A stretch of 64,000 nucleotides of DNA from Pseudomonas sp. Irchel 3H7 (GCF_900187605.1 NZ_FYEA01000009.1:269665-333664), one strand, 5' to 3'. Shown: positions 1-8,461, numbered from the stretch's first letter. Numbers and translations are program-made. The notes: generated from the letters alone by a model not told the origin.

Positions 1-832
1 AGAACGCCACCGGCAGCGCGATCAACGGATAAAACTCAATCGCTTGCGGTGCGTAGCGCTGGAACATCAACTGCACCACATACGTCGAGTAGGCGCCGAG
101 CATCAGCATCTCGCCGTGGGCCATGTTGATCACGCCGAGCAGGCCGAAGGTGATTGCCAGACCGAGCGCTGCCAACAGCAGAATCGAACCGAGCGACATG
201 CCGCTGAACGCCTGGCCGAGGATCTCGCCGATCAGCAGTTTGCGTTTGACTTGGGCGAGGCTGGTTTCGGCCGCCGTGCGTACGCCGGCATCGGCTTCGA
301 CGCCGGGTTCGAGCAAACCTTCGAGGCGCGTGCGCGCCAGTGGATCGCCGGTTTCGCCAAGCAATCGCACCGCCGCGAGTCGTACGGCCGGATCAGTGTC
401 GACCAGTTGCAGATTGGCCAGCGCCAGGCTCAGGGCGGCATGGACGCTTTCATCTTTTTCGCCAGCGAGTTGCTGGTCGAGGAATTTCAGCTGCGCGGGT
501 TTCGCGCTTTTCTGCAATTGCTGCGCGGCAGTCAGACGGATTTTGGCGTCGGCGGCGAGCAATTGATGGCTGGCCATGGCGGTGTCGATCAGACCCCGCA
601 GGCGATTGTTCAGGCGCAGGGTTTTCGGTTGGCCGTCGATCGTCAGCTCGCCTTGTTGCAGGGCGTTGAGCAATTCGATACGCGCCGGGTCGGGCTGCGC
701 GGCCCAGGTTTCCAGCAGTTTGGCTTGCTGCACAGGATTGGCCGCGACGAAGTCTTCGGCGTCGCCGGCATGGGCCAGCATTGGCAGCAATAGTGCGATG
801 GCTATGAGAAAGCGGTGTATGGCAGTGGGCAT
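1..832 (-). CDS. urtB: Urea ABC transporter permease UrtB (5' part, runs off the left edge)
   Basis: Inner-membrane permease of the branched-chain-amino-acid type urea importer UrtABCDE. About 277 N-terminal codons are present and the gene continues beyond base 1. I read a signal-like start (MPTAIHRFLIAIALLLPMLA), then a long helical, charged region of about 170 residues typical of UrtB. The first membrane part follows, with readable pieces such as GQAFSGMSLGSILLLAALGL and GVINMAHGEMLMLGAYSTY, characteristic of LivH-type permeases. The ATG at 832 has AGGA eight bases upstream. It follows urtA in the same direction, but a 332-base repeat-filled gap separates the two. Only the truncation by the window limits confidence. 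Confidence 0.93.
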   Translation of the reverse strand, partial: MPTAIHRFLIAIALLLPMLAHAGDAEDFVAANPVQQAKLLETWAAQPDPARIELLNALQQGELTIDGQPKTLRLNNRLRGLIDTAMASHQLLAADAKIRLTAAQQLQKSAKPAQLKFLDQQLAGEKDESVHAALSLALANLQLVDTDPAVRLAAVRLLGETGDPLARTRLEGLLEPGVEADAGVRTAAETSLAQVKRKLLIGEILGQAFSGMSLGSILLLAALGLAITFGLLGVINMAHGEMLMLGAYSTYVVQLMFQRYAPQAIEFYPLIALPVAF

Positions 833-1164
833 TAGTGGTGTCCTGTTCAACCGCCCCCTCACCCTAACCCTCTCCCAGAGGGAGAGGGGACTGACCGAGG
901 TGTCTGGACGATGTGCTGCGACCTGCGAATTCGAGTCGAACTCAGGCTTTGAAAAGCATGAAGATCGGCTCCCTTTCCCCCTCTCCCTCTTGAAATTGAG
1001 GGGACTGACCGAGGTGTTTGAACGATGTGCTGCGACCTGCGAATTCGAGCCGAACTCAGGCTTTGAAAGGCATGAAGATCGGCTCCCTTTCCCCCTCTCC
1101 CTGAGGGAGAGGGCTGGGGTGAGGGGGGGGGAATCTAAAGCCCGCCTCAAAAACTGAATCCGCC
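833..1164. repeat. Tandem intergenic repeat between urtA and urtB
   Basis: No gene here. A unit starting GGGGACTGACCGAGGTGT occurs at 886 and again at 1000 (period 114 bases). It carries a shared middle (GATGTGCTGCGACCTGCGA) and end (ATGAAGATCGGCTCCCTTTC). The block is bounded by inverted C-rich and G-rich ends of the form CCCTCACCCTAACCCTCTCC / GGGAGAGGGCTGGGGTGAGG. A related unit lies at the far right of the window (63.7-63.87 kb) in the opposite orientation. The palindromic ends could fold in urtA-urtB RNA and lower expression of downstream genes; that is inference. Confidence 0.85.
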
Positions 1165-2430
1165 TCAGTTGCTCTTCACCGCATAATCCGGCTTCTTGTC
1201 GTTGCCCTGAATGAACGGGCTCCACGGTTGCGCACGGATCGGCCCTTCGGTCTGCCACACCACGTTGAACTGACCATCAGCCTGAATCTCGCCGATCATC
1301 ACCGGTTTGTGCAGGTGGTGATTGGTCTTGTCCATGGTCAAGGTGTAGCCCGACGGCGCCGCGAAAGTCTGGCCGGCAAGGGCTTCGCGGACTTTGTCGA
1401 CGTCAGTGGATTTGGCTTTTTCAACTGCTTGCGCCCACATGTGGATGCCGACGTAAGTAGCCTCCATCGGGTCGTTGGTCACGGCTTTGTCGGCGCCCGG
1501 CAGGTTGTGTTTCTTCGCGTAGGCCTTCCAGTCAGCGACGAATTTCTTGTTCTGCGGGTTCTCCACCGACTCGAAGTAGTTCCACGCCGCGAGGTTGCCC
1601 ACCAGCGGTTTGGTGTCGATGCCGCGCAGTTCTTCTTCGCCGACCGAGAACGCTACAACCGGTACGTCGGTGGCCTTCAGACCCTGGTTGGCCAGCTCTT
1701 TATAGAACGGCACGTTGGAGTCGCCGTTGACGGTCGAGATGACCGCAGTCTTGCCACCGGCGGAGAATTTTTTGATGTTGGCGACGATGGTTTGATAGTC
1801 GCTGTGACCAAACGGCGTGTAGACCTCTTCGATGTCTTTGTCGGCGACGCCTTTGGAATGCAGGAACGAGCGCAGGATCTTGTTGGTGGTGCGCGGGTAG
1901 ACGTAGTCGGTACCGAGCAGGAAGTAGCGCTTGGCGCTGCCGCCTTCTTCACTCATCAGGTATTCAACCGCCGGGATCGCCTGCTGGTTAGGCGCGGCGC
2001 CGGTGTAGAAGACGTTCGGCGACATCTCTTCGCCTTCGTATTGCACCGGATAGAACAACAGGCCATTGAGCTCTTCGAACACCGGCAATACCGATTTGCG
2101 CGACACCGAGGTCCAGCAGCCGAACACCACGGCGACCTTGTCCTGAGTCAGCAGCTGCCGGCCTTTTTCGGCGAACAGCGGCCAGTTCGATGCCGGGTCA
2201 ACCACCACCGGTTCGAGCATCTTGCCGTTCACACCGCCCTTGGCGTTGATCTCGTCGATGGTCATCAGCGCCATGTCTTTGAGCGACGTTTCGGAGATCG
2301 CCATGGTGCCGGACAACGAATGCAGAATCCCGACCTTGATGGTCTCGGCGGCCTGGACAGTCCAGGTCATGCCCATCGCGGCAATGGATGCCGTGAGTGT
2401 GAAAGCCTTGATCAAACTGCGACGCTTCAT
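1165..2430 (-). CDS. urtA: Urea ABC transporter substrate-binding protein UrtA
   Basis: Periplasmic binding protein that captures urea for the UrtBCDE importer. From the ATG at 2430 it is 421 residues, the normal UrtA length; the reading frame stays open further upstream but without family-like sequence. The N-terminus MKRRSLIKAF has a twin-arginine-like RRSLIK motif followed by a hydrophobic stretch and an apparent cleavage site after VQA. The mature part begins ETIKVGILHSLSGTMAISE, the type I periplasmic-binding fold start of the amide/urea family, and includes VVFGCWTSVSRKSVLPVFE and GLLFYPVQYEGEE, both typical of UrtA. It is the first gene of the urt operon. Expression is probably nitrogen-controlled as in other bacteria, but I saw no convincing NtrC site in the 256-base upstream gap. 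Confidence 0.95.
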   Translation of the reverse strand: MKRRSLIKAFTLTASIAAMGMTWTVQAAETIKVGILHSLSGTMAISETSLKDMALMTIDEINAKGGVNGKMLEPVVVDPASNWPLFAEKGRQLLTQDKVAVVFGCWTSVSRKSVLPVFEELNGLLFYPVQYEGEEMSPNVFYTGAAPNQQAIPAVEYLMSEEGGSAKRYFLLGTDYVYPRTTNKILRSFLHSKGVADKDIEEVYTPFGHSDYQTIVANIKKFSAGGKTAVISTVNGDSNVPFYKELANQGLKATDVPVVAFSVGEEELRGIDTKPLVGNLAAWNYFESVENPQNKKFVADWKAYAKKHNLPGADKAVTNDPMEATYVGIHMWAQAVEKAKSTDVDKVREALAGQTFAAPSGYTLTMDKTNHHLHKPVMIGEIQADGQFNVVWQTEGPIRAQPWSPFIQGNDKKPDYAVKSN

Positions 2431-2625
2431 TGTGCGATCTCCATGAACGTTTGAAGTTTTTTTTGGTTGGCAGATGCGGACGACTGAAGGGTGTTTTGCA
2501 AGGGCTGTGCCCGGTCGGGTTTTGGCAAGAAAATGTCGTGTTAGAGCGGTTGACTGCATGGCGCATGCACCACGAAGGAACGTCCATGGCGCGTTGGTGC
2601 AGGCCGCCGCGCCAGATTGGGGCGC

Positions 2626-2660
2626 AAAAAAATCCCGTGCAGGCGACCCTGCACGGGATT
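2626..2660 (-). terminator. Rho-independent terminator after the PepSY gene
   Basis: A perfect 13-base inverted repeat (2631-2643 and 2648-2660) with a four-base loop. Read on the minus strand it is followed by a run of seven T. It lies 27 bases after the stop of the PepSY gene, so it closes the copper cluster and insulates urtA. Confidence 0.9.
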
Positions 2661-2686
2661 GGCGTTGAAGAAGATCGAGTGCGGGT

Positions 2687-4066
2687 TCAGGAAGAAGTCG
2701 AGGCAGACCCGGTTGGTCGGTTCATCCGCGCCAGCAGCAATCGATCCAGCAACCACACCACCACCAGCGAAGCCCCCACCAGCGGAAACACCACCGCCAG
2801 CGCCAACATGATCACCACCCCGGTTTTCCACTTCGGCAAATCATGACGCAGCGGCGGCACACCCAATTTGCCTTGCGGCCGACGCTTCCACCAGATCACT
2901 ACACCGCTGACGGCGCTGAGCAGAATCATCAGGCAGATCAGCAGCACGACGATCTGGTTGAAGGTGCCGAACATTTTGCCTTCGTGAAGCATCACGCCGA
3001 TTTCCGTGGCGCGGGCGACGCTGCCGTACTGCTCGAAACGCACATCGGCGAGCACTTTGCCGGTGTATTGATCGACATGCAGGGTCGCATCGTTGCGCGG
3101 GTCATCGGCGAACACAGCGATGGTGAACACGCCGGTGGCAGTGGTCGGCAGGGTGATGCTGTAGCCCGGCTCGACTTTGCGCTGGGTGGCGATGTTTTGC
3201 ACGTCTTGCAGGCTGATGGCGGGTGCTGCGGGGCCAGCGTTGGTGGCGCCGTGGTTCATGTGTTCGGCGTGATCGCCGGACATCGGCATCGGCGTGTTTT
3301 CCATCGCCCAAGGCACGGTCTGGCGGGTGGCGCTGTTAAGGGTTCGCGCCTCGACGTCGGAGGTCGGCACGTTGTCCCACATCGCCGCCGGGAACACGTT
3401 CCACACCTGCGCGTATTGCTTGCCCCAGAAGCCGGTCCAGGTCATGCCACTGAGCAACATCACCAGCAGCAAGGTCGCGCCCCAGAACCCGGTGACCGCG
3501 TGCAGGTCACGCCACAACACGCGACCGCGACTGTTCAACCGCGGCCACAGAATCCCCGCGGCCTGACCGCGCGGCCACCACAGGAACAGGCCGGACACCA
3601 CCAGCACCACGCCCCAACCGGCGGCCATTTCGATAAGGCGGTCACCGACGGTGCCGATCATCAATTCGCCGTGGATCGCCCGGGCAATGGCCTGCAGGTT
3701 TTGCTTGGCATCCTGTTCGCCAAGGATGTCGCCGTGGTACGGATCGACGAAGATGTTGAGTTCCTGGCCGGCGTTTTTCACCACAAACTGTGCGCTGCGT
3801 TCGGCGTTCACTGGCGGCAGGTACTGGGTGACCTGGCCTTGCGGATAGGCACTTTTCACTCGTTGCAGCAGGTCATCGGCCGGGACAGTGTGATGCCCTG
3901 CGGGGACGTTGAGCAGGCTGCTGTACATCAGCGAATCGAGTTGCGGTTTGAACAGGTAAATGATGCCGGTCAGGGCCAGCATCACCATGAAGGGGGCGAC
4001 GAAGAGACCGGCGTAAAAATGCCAACGCCAGGCCAGGTTGTAGAAATTCGGTTTGGGCTGTTTCAT
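2687..4066 (-). CDS. PepSY-associated membrane protein (PiuB-like)
   Basis: Inner-membrane protein of 459 residues with PepSY_TM architecture. The first membrane helix follows WRWHFYAGLFVAPFMVMLAL near residues 12-35. A PepSY-like periplasmic part follows, then the central helices (GWGVVLVVSGLFLWWPRG, GATLLLVMLLSGMTW), a second PepSY-like segment, and C-terminal helices ending with VIWWKRRPQG and a last hydrophobic stretch. Such proteins accompany TonB receptors and are thought to help metal reduction or transfer across the inner membrane. A His/Met segment (MPMSGDHAEHMNHG) fits copper. The ATG at 4066 was chosen because GGAG lies seven bases upstream; a GTG lies directly before it. Last gene of the copper cluster, 101 bases after oprC. 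Confidence 0.85.
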   Translation of the reverse strand: MKQPKPNFYNLAWRWHFYAGLFVAPFMVMLALTGIIYLFKPQLDSLMYSSLLNVPAGHHTVPADDLLQRVKSAYPQGQVTQYLPPVNAERSAQFVVKNAGQELNIFVDPYHGDILGEQDAKQNLQAIARAIHGELMIGTVGDRLIEMAAGWGVVLVVSGLFLWWPRGQAAGILWPRLNSRGRVLWRDLHAVTGFWGATLLLVMLLSGMTWTGFWGKQYAQVWNVFPAAMWDNVPTSDVEARTLNSATRQTVPWAMENTPMPMSGDHAEHMNHGATNAGPAAPAISLQDVQNIATQRKVEPGYSITLPTTATGVFTIAVFADDPRNDATLHVDQYTGKVLADVRFEQYGSVARATEIGVMLHEGKMFGTFNQIVVLLICLMILLSAVSGVVIWWKRRPQGKLGVPPLRHDLPKWKTGVVIMLALAVVFPLVGASLVVVWLLDRLLLARMNRPTGSASTSS

Positions 4067-4096
4067 CACGTGTGCTCCGCTGGGCGAATTTTTCTA

Positions 4097-4160
4097 GATC
4101 AAGAGATCGCAGCCTTCGGCAGCTCCTACAGGGGTACATGCGGGCTGCGATCTTTTGACT
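4097..4160. repeat. REP-type element (GATC-GCAGCC-GGCAGCTCCTAC family), degenerate
   Basis: The left arm carries GATCGCAGCCTTCGGCAGCT. The right arm keeps only the inner half (GGCTGCGATCTTTTGACTT). It lies between oprC and the PepSY gene. The same family recurs at 36.5, 39.2, 45.1 and 56.5 kb. Confidence 0.8.
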
Positions 4161-4167
4161 TTTCTTG

Positions 4168-6288
4168 TTAGAAACTCATGTCGACCTTGGTCCAGAGCGT
4201 GCGCCCCGGCTCATTGATCGCTTGCGGGTCATTGGCCGGGTAGCCGAACCCGGCGTTGCCCGCCAGGTTCAGGTGTTCGGCGTAAGCTTTGCCGAACAGG
4301 TTGTCGACGCCGCTGCTGACCTTCCAGTTCTTGTTGATCCGATAGGCACCGTTGAGTGAGAACACGCCGAAGCCCGAACTCTTGTCGTAATCCTTGCCGA
4401 CCACGTTGCCCTTGTTCTGGTCGATACGGTTCTGCGCGGCAACCACCCTCCACAGTGCGCCGGCGCTCCAGTTGTCTTCGCTATAGGTCAGACCGAAGCG
4501 TGCATCCAGTGGCGGCATTTGCGGCAGGGCCGTGCCGTCGCTGCTGTTCTTGCCCCAGGCGTAGGCCAGGGTCGCATCGGCTTTCCAGTTATCGGTGAGT
4601 TTGTACGCGGCACCGAGTTCACCGCCCATGATTCGCGCGTCGATGTTCTCGGCGCGCGAGGTGTTCATGCCCATCATTCCCGGGGAGTAGTCGAAGAGGA
4701 TGTAATCGCGGACTACACCGATGTAACCCGAGGCCCAGGCTTCGAGGTCGGCGCGCTTGTAGTTCACGCCGAAGTCGAACTGGGTGGTCTTCTCCGGTTT
4801 GATCGAATCGAACGCGTTGACCGATCCCGCCGGGCCGGACTTGGGCGAAAACAGCTCCCAGTAATCCGGGAAGCGTTGCGCGTGGCCGAGGCCTGCATAG
4901 AGCGTGGTCGGGCTGTCGGCGAGGTCATGCTCGTAACGGACGAAACCGCTCGGCAGGGTATCGGCACGGGTGTCGTCGGCGGTCGGGTTCGGGCGAGTCA
5001 TCATTCCCGAACCGGTGGTTTGCCGGTAATCCTTGGCCGAAGCACGGTCGACGCGGGCGCCAGTGATCAGGCGATCACGGTCGGCGGCGTACCAGGTCAT
5101 TTCGCTGAACACGCCGTAGTTATGGAAATCGGCGTCCTTGCTGTACGGCTGATCCTTGTAGGTGTCGATGCCCATGCCGCTGCGCTGGCGGTGCTCGTTG
5201 GTCTGCGCGTCGAGGCCGGTGATCAACTGAATATCAGCCCAGCGCCAGGTCGCTTTGATCCGCGCGCCGAGGGTGCGGCGGTCGACATTGGACGCCATCG
5301 GCCCCGCCATCATGCCGGTGCCGGACGGGGTGCGCAGGGTGTAGTTGTCCATAACGTGGTCAGCGTAGTTGTAGTAGACCTGCGCTTCGAGTTTCTCCAG
5401 CACGTCGGTGATATTGGATTTTTCGAAACGCAAACCGAGGCTCTCGCGCAGGAACTGCGAACCGTCCATGCCGCGTCCGGCGTAGCGCGCTTCGCCATCG
5501 CCCTTGCCGGCGGTGAGTTCGATCAGGGTGTCGGCGTCCGGGGTCCAGCCGATGGCGACGTCGCCGTTCCACTTGTCGTAGCGCGAGGCGACGATGTCGT
5601 TGTTGCCGTCGCGGTAGTCGTCGGAATGCGCGGTGTTGCCGATTACTCGCACGTAGCCCAACGGGCCACCGGCAGCGGCATCGACAACCTTGTCAAAACG
5701 TCCGTGGGAGCCGGCCAGAATGCTCGCATTCACCCGCGTGCCGAGTTCGCCAAAACTCTCCGGCTCACGGTCGAACAGCACGGTGCCGGCCGAGGCGCCC
5801 GGCCCCCACAGCACAGTTTGCGGGCCTTTGATCACGGTGAGTTTGTCGTAGGTTTCTGGCGAGATATACGAGGTCGGTGCGTCCATCCGGCCCGGGCAGG
5901 CACCGAGCATCATGCTGCCGTTGGTGAGAATGTTCAGGCGTGAGCCGAACATGCCGCGCAGCACCGGATCGCCGTTGGTGCCGCCATTGCGTACCAGTGC
6001 GAAGCCCGGAATGGTTTTCAGATAATCGCCGCCGTCACTGGCCGGCACTGGTTGGCGTGGATCTTTTGGATTGGTGACGATGGTCAGCGGCGAGCTCGGG
6101 GCGATTGCGGTAATCACCGTCGGGCTGAGTTCTTCGTTGTGCGCGGCGTGATCATCGGCCAGCACCAGCGGGGACAGCAGAACGCCGCAAAGGACGGCGG
6201 TAGCGTGCCTGAAACGAACCCGCGATTCGTTCAGAGCGAAGGACGCCGGGGCAGAACCCAAGCGTGGAACAGCAGTAAACCTGGACAT
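4168..6288 (-). CDS. oprC: TonB-dependent copper receptor (OprC type)
   Basis: Outer-membrane receptor of 706 residues, closely matching the copper-binding OprC/NosA family. A long basic leader ends near SPLVLA and the mature start is His/Asp-rich (DDHAAHNEE). The plug follows (PGFALVRNGGTNGDPVLRGM, GPQTVLWGPGASAGTVLF), with Met/Cys features seen in OprC (TNGSMMLGACPGRMDAP). Then comes a 22-strand-type barrel ending in the C-terminal aromatic VDMSF, the usual outer-membrane signature. Methionine-rich loops (GTGMMAGPM, SPGMMGMN) are consistent with copper ligands. The start at 6288 has GGAA six bases upstream; an in-frame ATG at 6300 and a TTG at 6303 lack a ribosome site. It sits in a run of copper-handling genes, probably one transcript. 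Confidence 0.92.
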   Translation of the reverse strand: MSRFTAVPRLGSAPASFALNESRVRFRHATAVLCGVLLSPLVLADDHAAHNEELSPTVITAIAPSSPLTIVTNPKDPRQPVPASDGGDYLKTIPGFALVRNGGTNGDPVLRGMFGSRLNILTNGSMMLGACPGRMDAPTSYISPETYDKLTVIKGPQTVLWGPGASAGTVLFDREPESFGELGTRVNASILAGSHGRFDKVVDAAAGGPLGYVRVIGNTAHSDDYRDGNNDIVASRYDKWNGDVAIGWTPDADTLIELTAGKGDGEARYAGRGMDGSQFLRESLGLRFEKSNITDVLEKLEAQVYYNYADHVMDNYTLRTPSGTGMMAGPMASNVDRRTLGARIKATWRWADIQLITGLDAQTNEHRQRSGMGIDTYKDQPYSKDADFHNYGVFSEMTWYAADRDRLITGARVDRASAKDYRQTTGSGMMTRPNPTADDTRADTLPSGFVRYEHDLADSPTTLYAGLGHAQRFPDYWELFSPKSGPAGSVNAFDSIKPEKTTQFDFGVNYKRADLEAWASGYIGVVRDYILFDYSPGMMGMNTSRAENIDARIMGGELGAAYKLTDNWKADATLAYAWGKNSSDGTALPQMPPLDARFGLTYSEDNWSAGALWRVVAAQNRIDQNKGNVVGKDYDKSSGFGVFSLNGAYRINKNWKVSSGVDNLFGKAYAEHLNLAGNAGFGYPANDPQAINEPGRTLWTKVDMSF

Positions 6289-6373
6289 GACAATTTCCAT
6301 CAAACAGTCGTAAACGACACGGCCGGCAACCTGAAGCTGTCTTCTCCACCGTGTGCAATCAGAGGTGCGGTGT

Positions 6374-6820
6374 TTACGCTGCGACGGGCGGGGCGCGGCT
6401 GCGGGCGCCGGGGAAGAAGGTCTGCCGGGCGTGGCCCAGGCGTGGGGAGGGTGGGGTGAAGGTGTTCAGCGGCGGGATGTTGAAGGCGACGAAATCACCG
6501 CCGCCGGTCAGTGCCGGGCAATTGAACAGCAGGCTGCAATAACCGCACTTTTCCCACAACACGTGGTGCGAGGATTGCGGTGGGCAGTGTTCGGCGTTGG
6601 GCTTTGCATCATGGCCGCTGTGATCCATGCCCGGCATGTCCATCGACATGTCCATGCTCATCGGCATCGATGTCGAGGCGTGTTGATCCATCGGCATCGA
6701 CTGAGAAATCAGTGGGCCGATGAAGATCATCAACATGGCGAACAGGGCGATCCAGCTGCCGCGAGTCAGGTGTTGAGTCTGACGGCGTTGCCGGGAGGGC
6801 CTGGCGCTCAGCGGGCGCAT
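6374..6820 (-). CDS. DUF2946 family protein (copper-associated, His/Met-rich)
   Basis: A 148-residue protein of the DUF2946 family. An arginine-rich N-terminus is followed by one membrane or signal helix (SWIALFAMLMIFIGPLI). A strikingly Met/His/Asp-rich stretch follows (SMPMSMDMSMDMPGMDHSGH), then a CGYC motif flanked by hydrophobic residues. Its function is not established. Family members are usually next to copper receptors or PCu(A)C genes, and the Met/His run plus CxxC suggests periplasmic Cu(I)/Cu(II) binding (inference). It lies 21 bases downstream of the PCu(A)C gene and 85 bases upstream of oprC, same strand. Confidence 0.82.
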   Translation of the reverse strand: MRPLSARPSRQRRQTQHLTRGSWIALFAMLMIFIGPLISQSMPMDQHASTSMPMSMDMSMDMPGMDHSGHDAKPNAEHCPPQSSHHVLWEKCGYCSLLFNCPALTGGGDFVAFNIPPLNTFTPPSPRLGHARQTFFPGARSRAPPVAA

Positions 6821-6841
6821 GGGCGGAGTCTGCCGGAAGGC

Positions 6842-7321
6842 TTACTGGGCGTGCGCGTGGGCCTGCGTGGTTTCCGGCGGTTTCTTCTGCACCGAGACGT
6901 CGACGGTGACGTCACCGGCCTTCTCGAAATGCATCGTCAGCGGGAAGCGCTTGCCGTCGCTGAGCAGGCTGCGATCGGTCGGGTTGAGCAGCATCACGTG
7001 ATAGGCCATCGGCGCGAATGTCACGTTGCCGCCGGCCGGAATGGCCACGCTCGGCACCTGCTGCATCTTCATCAGATCGCCCTGCATGACGTGTTCGTGC
7101 AGTTGCGCTTCCGGGGCGATGGGCGAGTCGACGCTGAGCAGGCGATCGTCCGTCTTGCCGGCGTTGTGAATGATGAAATAGGCAGCAACGGTCGGCGCAT
7201 TTGGCGGCAACTCTTGCGACCACGGATGGGCGATCTCAAGTTCGCCCACCTTGTATTCGTGGGCATGAGCAAAGCACGCCGGCAACAGCAGCGCAGCGAC
7301 GACGATGAGTTTGTTCAACAT
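6842..7321 (-). CDS. Periplasmic copper chaperone PCu(A)C
   Basis: A 159-residue exported copper chaperone. A signal peptide (MLNKLIVVAALLLPACFAHA) precedes a cupredoxin-like domain. The family's copper motif H-x10-M-x21-H-x-M is exact: His75, Met86, His108 and Met110. A His-containing tail (TTQAHAHAQ) could add ligands. Characterised PCu(A)C proteins carry Cu(I), often to cytochrome oxidase; here the setting between two DUF2946 genes and OprC points to a copper-uptake and handling role. Confidence 0.93.
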   Translation of the reverse strand: MLNKLIVVAALLLPACFAHAHEYKVGELEIAHPWSQELPPNAPTVAAYFIIHNAGKTDDRLLSVDSPIAPEAQLHEHVMQGDLMKMQQVPSVAIPAGGNVTFAPMAYHVMLLNPTDRSLLSDGKRFPLTMHFEKAGDVTVDVSVQKKPPETTQAHAHAQ

Positions 7322-7369
7322 GGCAGTTCTCCAGAACGATTTGAAACGCAGGTCAATTGCGCGAACAAA

Positions 7370-7768
7370 TCAAACCAGAGGGGAGGCGCGGGGATTGAGA
7401 CTCGGCCATTGCTGGCGCGGCGTGGGTGTTTGCAACGAGGCGGGCGCCACACTGCGATTGCTTTCATAACGGGCGAAGTAAAGCTGCGGCGAATGCCCCG
7501 GCAACGCCACCAACGGCGCCGAGCCCGAGCAGCACCAGCAATGCTGCATGTTCGAATGGCTGTCGTTGGTCGGGGCCTTTTGATCGGTGGCGCCGATGTT
7601 GATCGCCACCATCTTGGTCCCGCTGCCGGTGCAGAAACTGCTCCAGAGCAACTGTTCGGCCGGTGAATTGGCCGCCTGCGCCATCGCTCCCGTCATCGGC
7701 ATGGCGAGCATGTTGAACAGCACTGCAAAGCAGGCGATCCAGGCAATTGCTAGCCGGTGTCGGTTCAT
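7370..7768 (-). CDS. DUF2946 family protein, first gene of the copper cluster
   Basis: A 132-residue protein with a signal or anchor helix (AIAWIACFAVLFNMLAMPMTG), a single Cys in SSFCTGSGT, then HSNMQHCWCCSGSAP, a compact His/Met/Cys cluster suited to copper. It belongs to the same broad family as the protein at 6374-6820 but is clearly divergent, keeping the C-x2-C type ending as CWCC. It is the promoter-proximal gene of the minus-strand cluster. An inverted repeat 23-49 bases upstream may be an operator. The precise role is unknown. Confidence 0.8.
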   Translation of the reverse strand: MNRHRLAIAWIACFAVLFNMLAMPMTGAMAQAANSPAEQLLWSSFCTGSGTKMVAINIGATDQKAPTNDSHSNMQHCWCCSGSAPLVALPGHSPQLYFARYESNRSVAPASLQTPTPRQQWPSLNPRASPLV

Positions 7769-7790
7769 GGGGCAGATCCATTGGGTGGGC

Positions 7791-7817
7791 GATCAGGCGC
7801 GGCTATTTAGCCTGATC
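7791..7817. promoter_or_regulatory. Inverted repeat upstream of the copper cluster
   Basis: GATCAGGC (7791-7798) and GCCTGATC (7810-7817) form a perfect 8-base dyad with an 11-base spacer, just upstream of the first copper-cluster gene. It could be an operator for a copper-responsive regulator or a short RNA hairpin. No regulator gene is adjacent. Confidence 0.4.
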
Positions 7818-7865
7818 AGGGCCGATAAGTAAAAAAGCGTCGTGCGGTCTGGTGTCGCAGCGCGT

Positions 7866-8156
7866 TCACAGTGTTACGGCATGCAATCGTAAACCCAGAG
7901 CCTTCATGACTTTCATGATAGTTGCGAATTCGGGATTGCCAGTGCTACTCAACGCTTTATAAAGACTTTCGCGGCCCAAACCTGCATCCCGCGCCACTTG
8001 TGTCATGCCTTGAGCTCGGGCGATGTCATTGAGTGCTGCACGAATCAGAACGCCATCGCCTTCATCGTCGTCAAAACAGGCGTCCAGATATGCCGCCATG
8101 TCCTCGGGAGTCTTGAGGTACTCGGCGGCGTCAAAACGGGCGAATTCTTCGGTCAT
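7866..8156 (-). CDS. Antitoxin, putative addiction-module antidote (HigA-like, HTH)
   Basis: A 96-residue DNA-binding antitoxin. The N-terminal part (FDAAEYLKTPEDMAAYLDAC) is the usual acidic start of the addiction-module antidote family. The HTH follows: ALNDIARAQGMTQVARDAGL, then GRESLYKALSSTGNPEFATI. It is the second gene of a two-gene operon and starts inside the stop of the toxin gene (ATGA overlap, 4 bases), so it is translationally coupled. It should neutralise the toxin and repress the operon. Confidence 0.9.
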   Translation of the reverse strand: MTEEFARFDAAEYLKTPEDMAAYLDACFDDDEGDGVLIRAALNDIARAQGMTQVARDAGLGRESLYKALSSTGNPEFATIMKVMKALGLRLHAVTL

Positions 8157-8461
8157 GATTTACTCCTCATTTCCGATGTTATGAGCCATTTGCACGGCGC
8201 GTTTGATATCTCTCTTTTGTGTCGATTTGTCGCCCCGATCAGCAGTAGATAAATCACTTCGCCTTTGCGTGTGAAGTACATCCTGTAACCGGGGCCGTAA
8301 TGAACACGCATTTCATAAACAGTGTCACCGACGAACCCGCAATCACCGAAGTTGCCATTTTCGGCTGTTTTAATTCTGGAGATGATTCGGCCTTTCCCTT
8401 TGATGTCTTTCAAGGAGTCGAGCCATTCGGAAAATATGCGGGATCGTTCAAAAGCGATCAT
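8153..8461 (-). CDS. Toxin of RelE/HigB type (addiction-module killer protein)
   Basis: About 102 residues from ATG 8461. The family pattern is clear: an early FxxWLDSLKD (FSEWLDSLKD), basic IISRIKTAENGNFGDCG, EMRVHYGPGYRMYF, and YLLLIGATNRHKREI near the end. Members are ribosome-dependent mRNA endonucleases of the Gp49/HigB group. The frame is open to a TTG at 8488, but that start lacks a ribosome site and would add residues unlike the family. The toxin precedes the antitoxin, the HigBA-like order. The pair sits between the copper cluster and the cob operon. Confidence 0.88.
   Translation of the reverse strand: MIAFERSRIFSEWLDSLKDIKGKGRIISRIKTAENGNFGDCGFVGDTVYEMRVHYGPGYRMYFTRKGEVIYLLLIGATNRHKREISNAPCKWLITSEMRSKS

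Noticed and set aside
576..1157. An open frame over the urtB start and the tandem repeat
   Set aside because: It simply reads the repeat (duplicated peptide from the duplicated DNA) and is antisense to urtB.
833..1164. Possible CRISPR array
   Set aside because: Only two long copies of about 114 bases without short equal repeats and unique spacers; a related repeat lies elsewhere in the window.
4519..5943. A 474-codon plus-strand frame opposite oprC
   Set aside because: Antisense shadow of the receptor gene; no start signal or family match.
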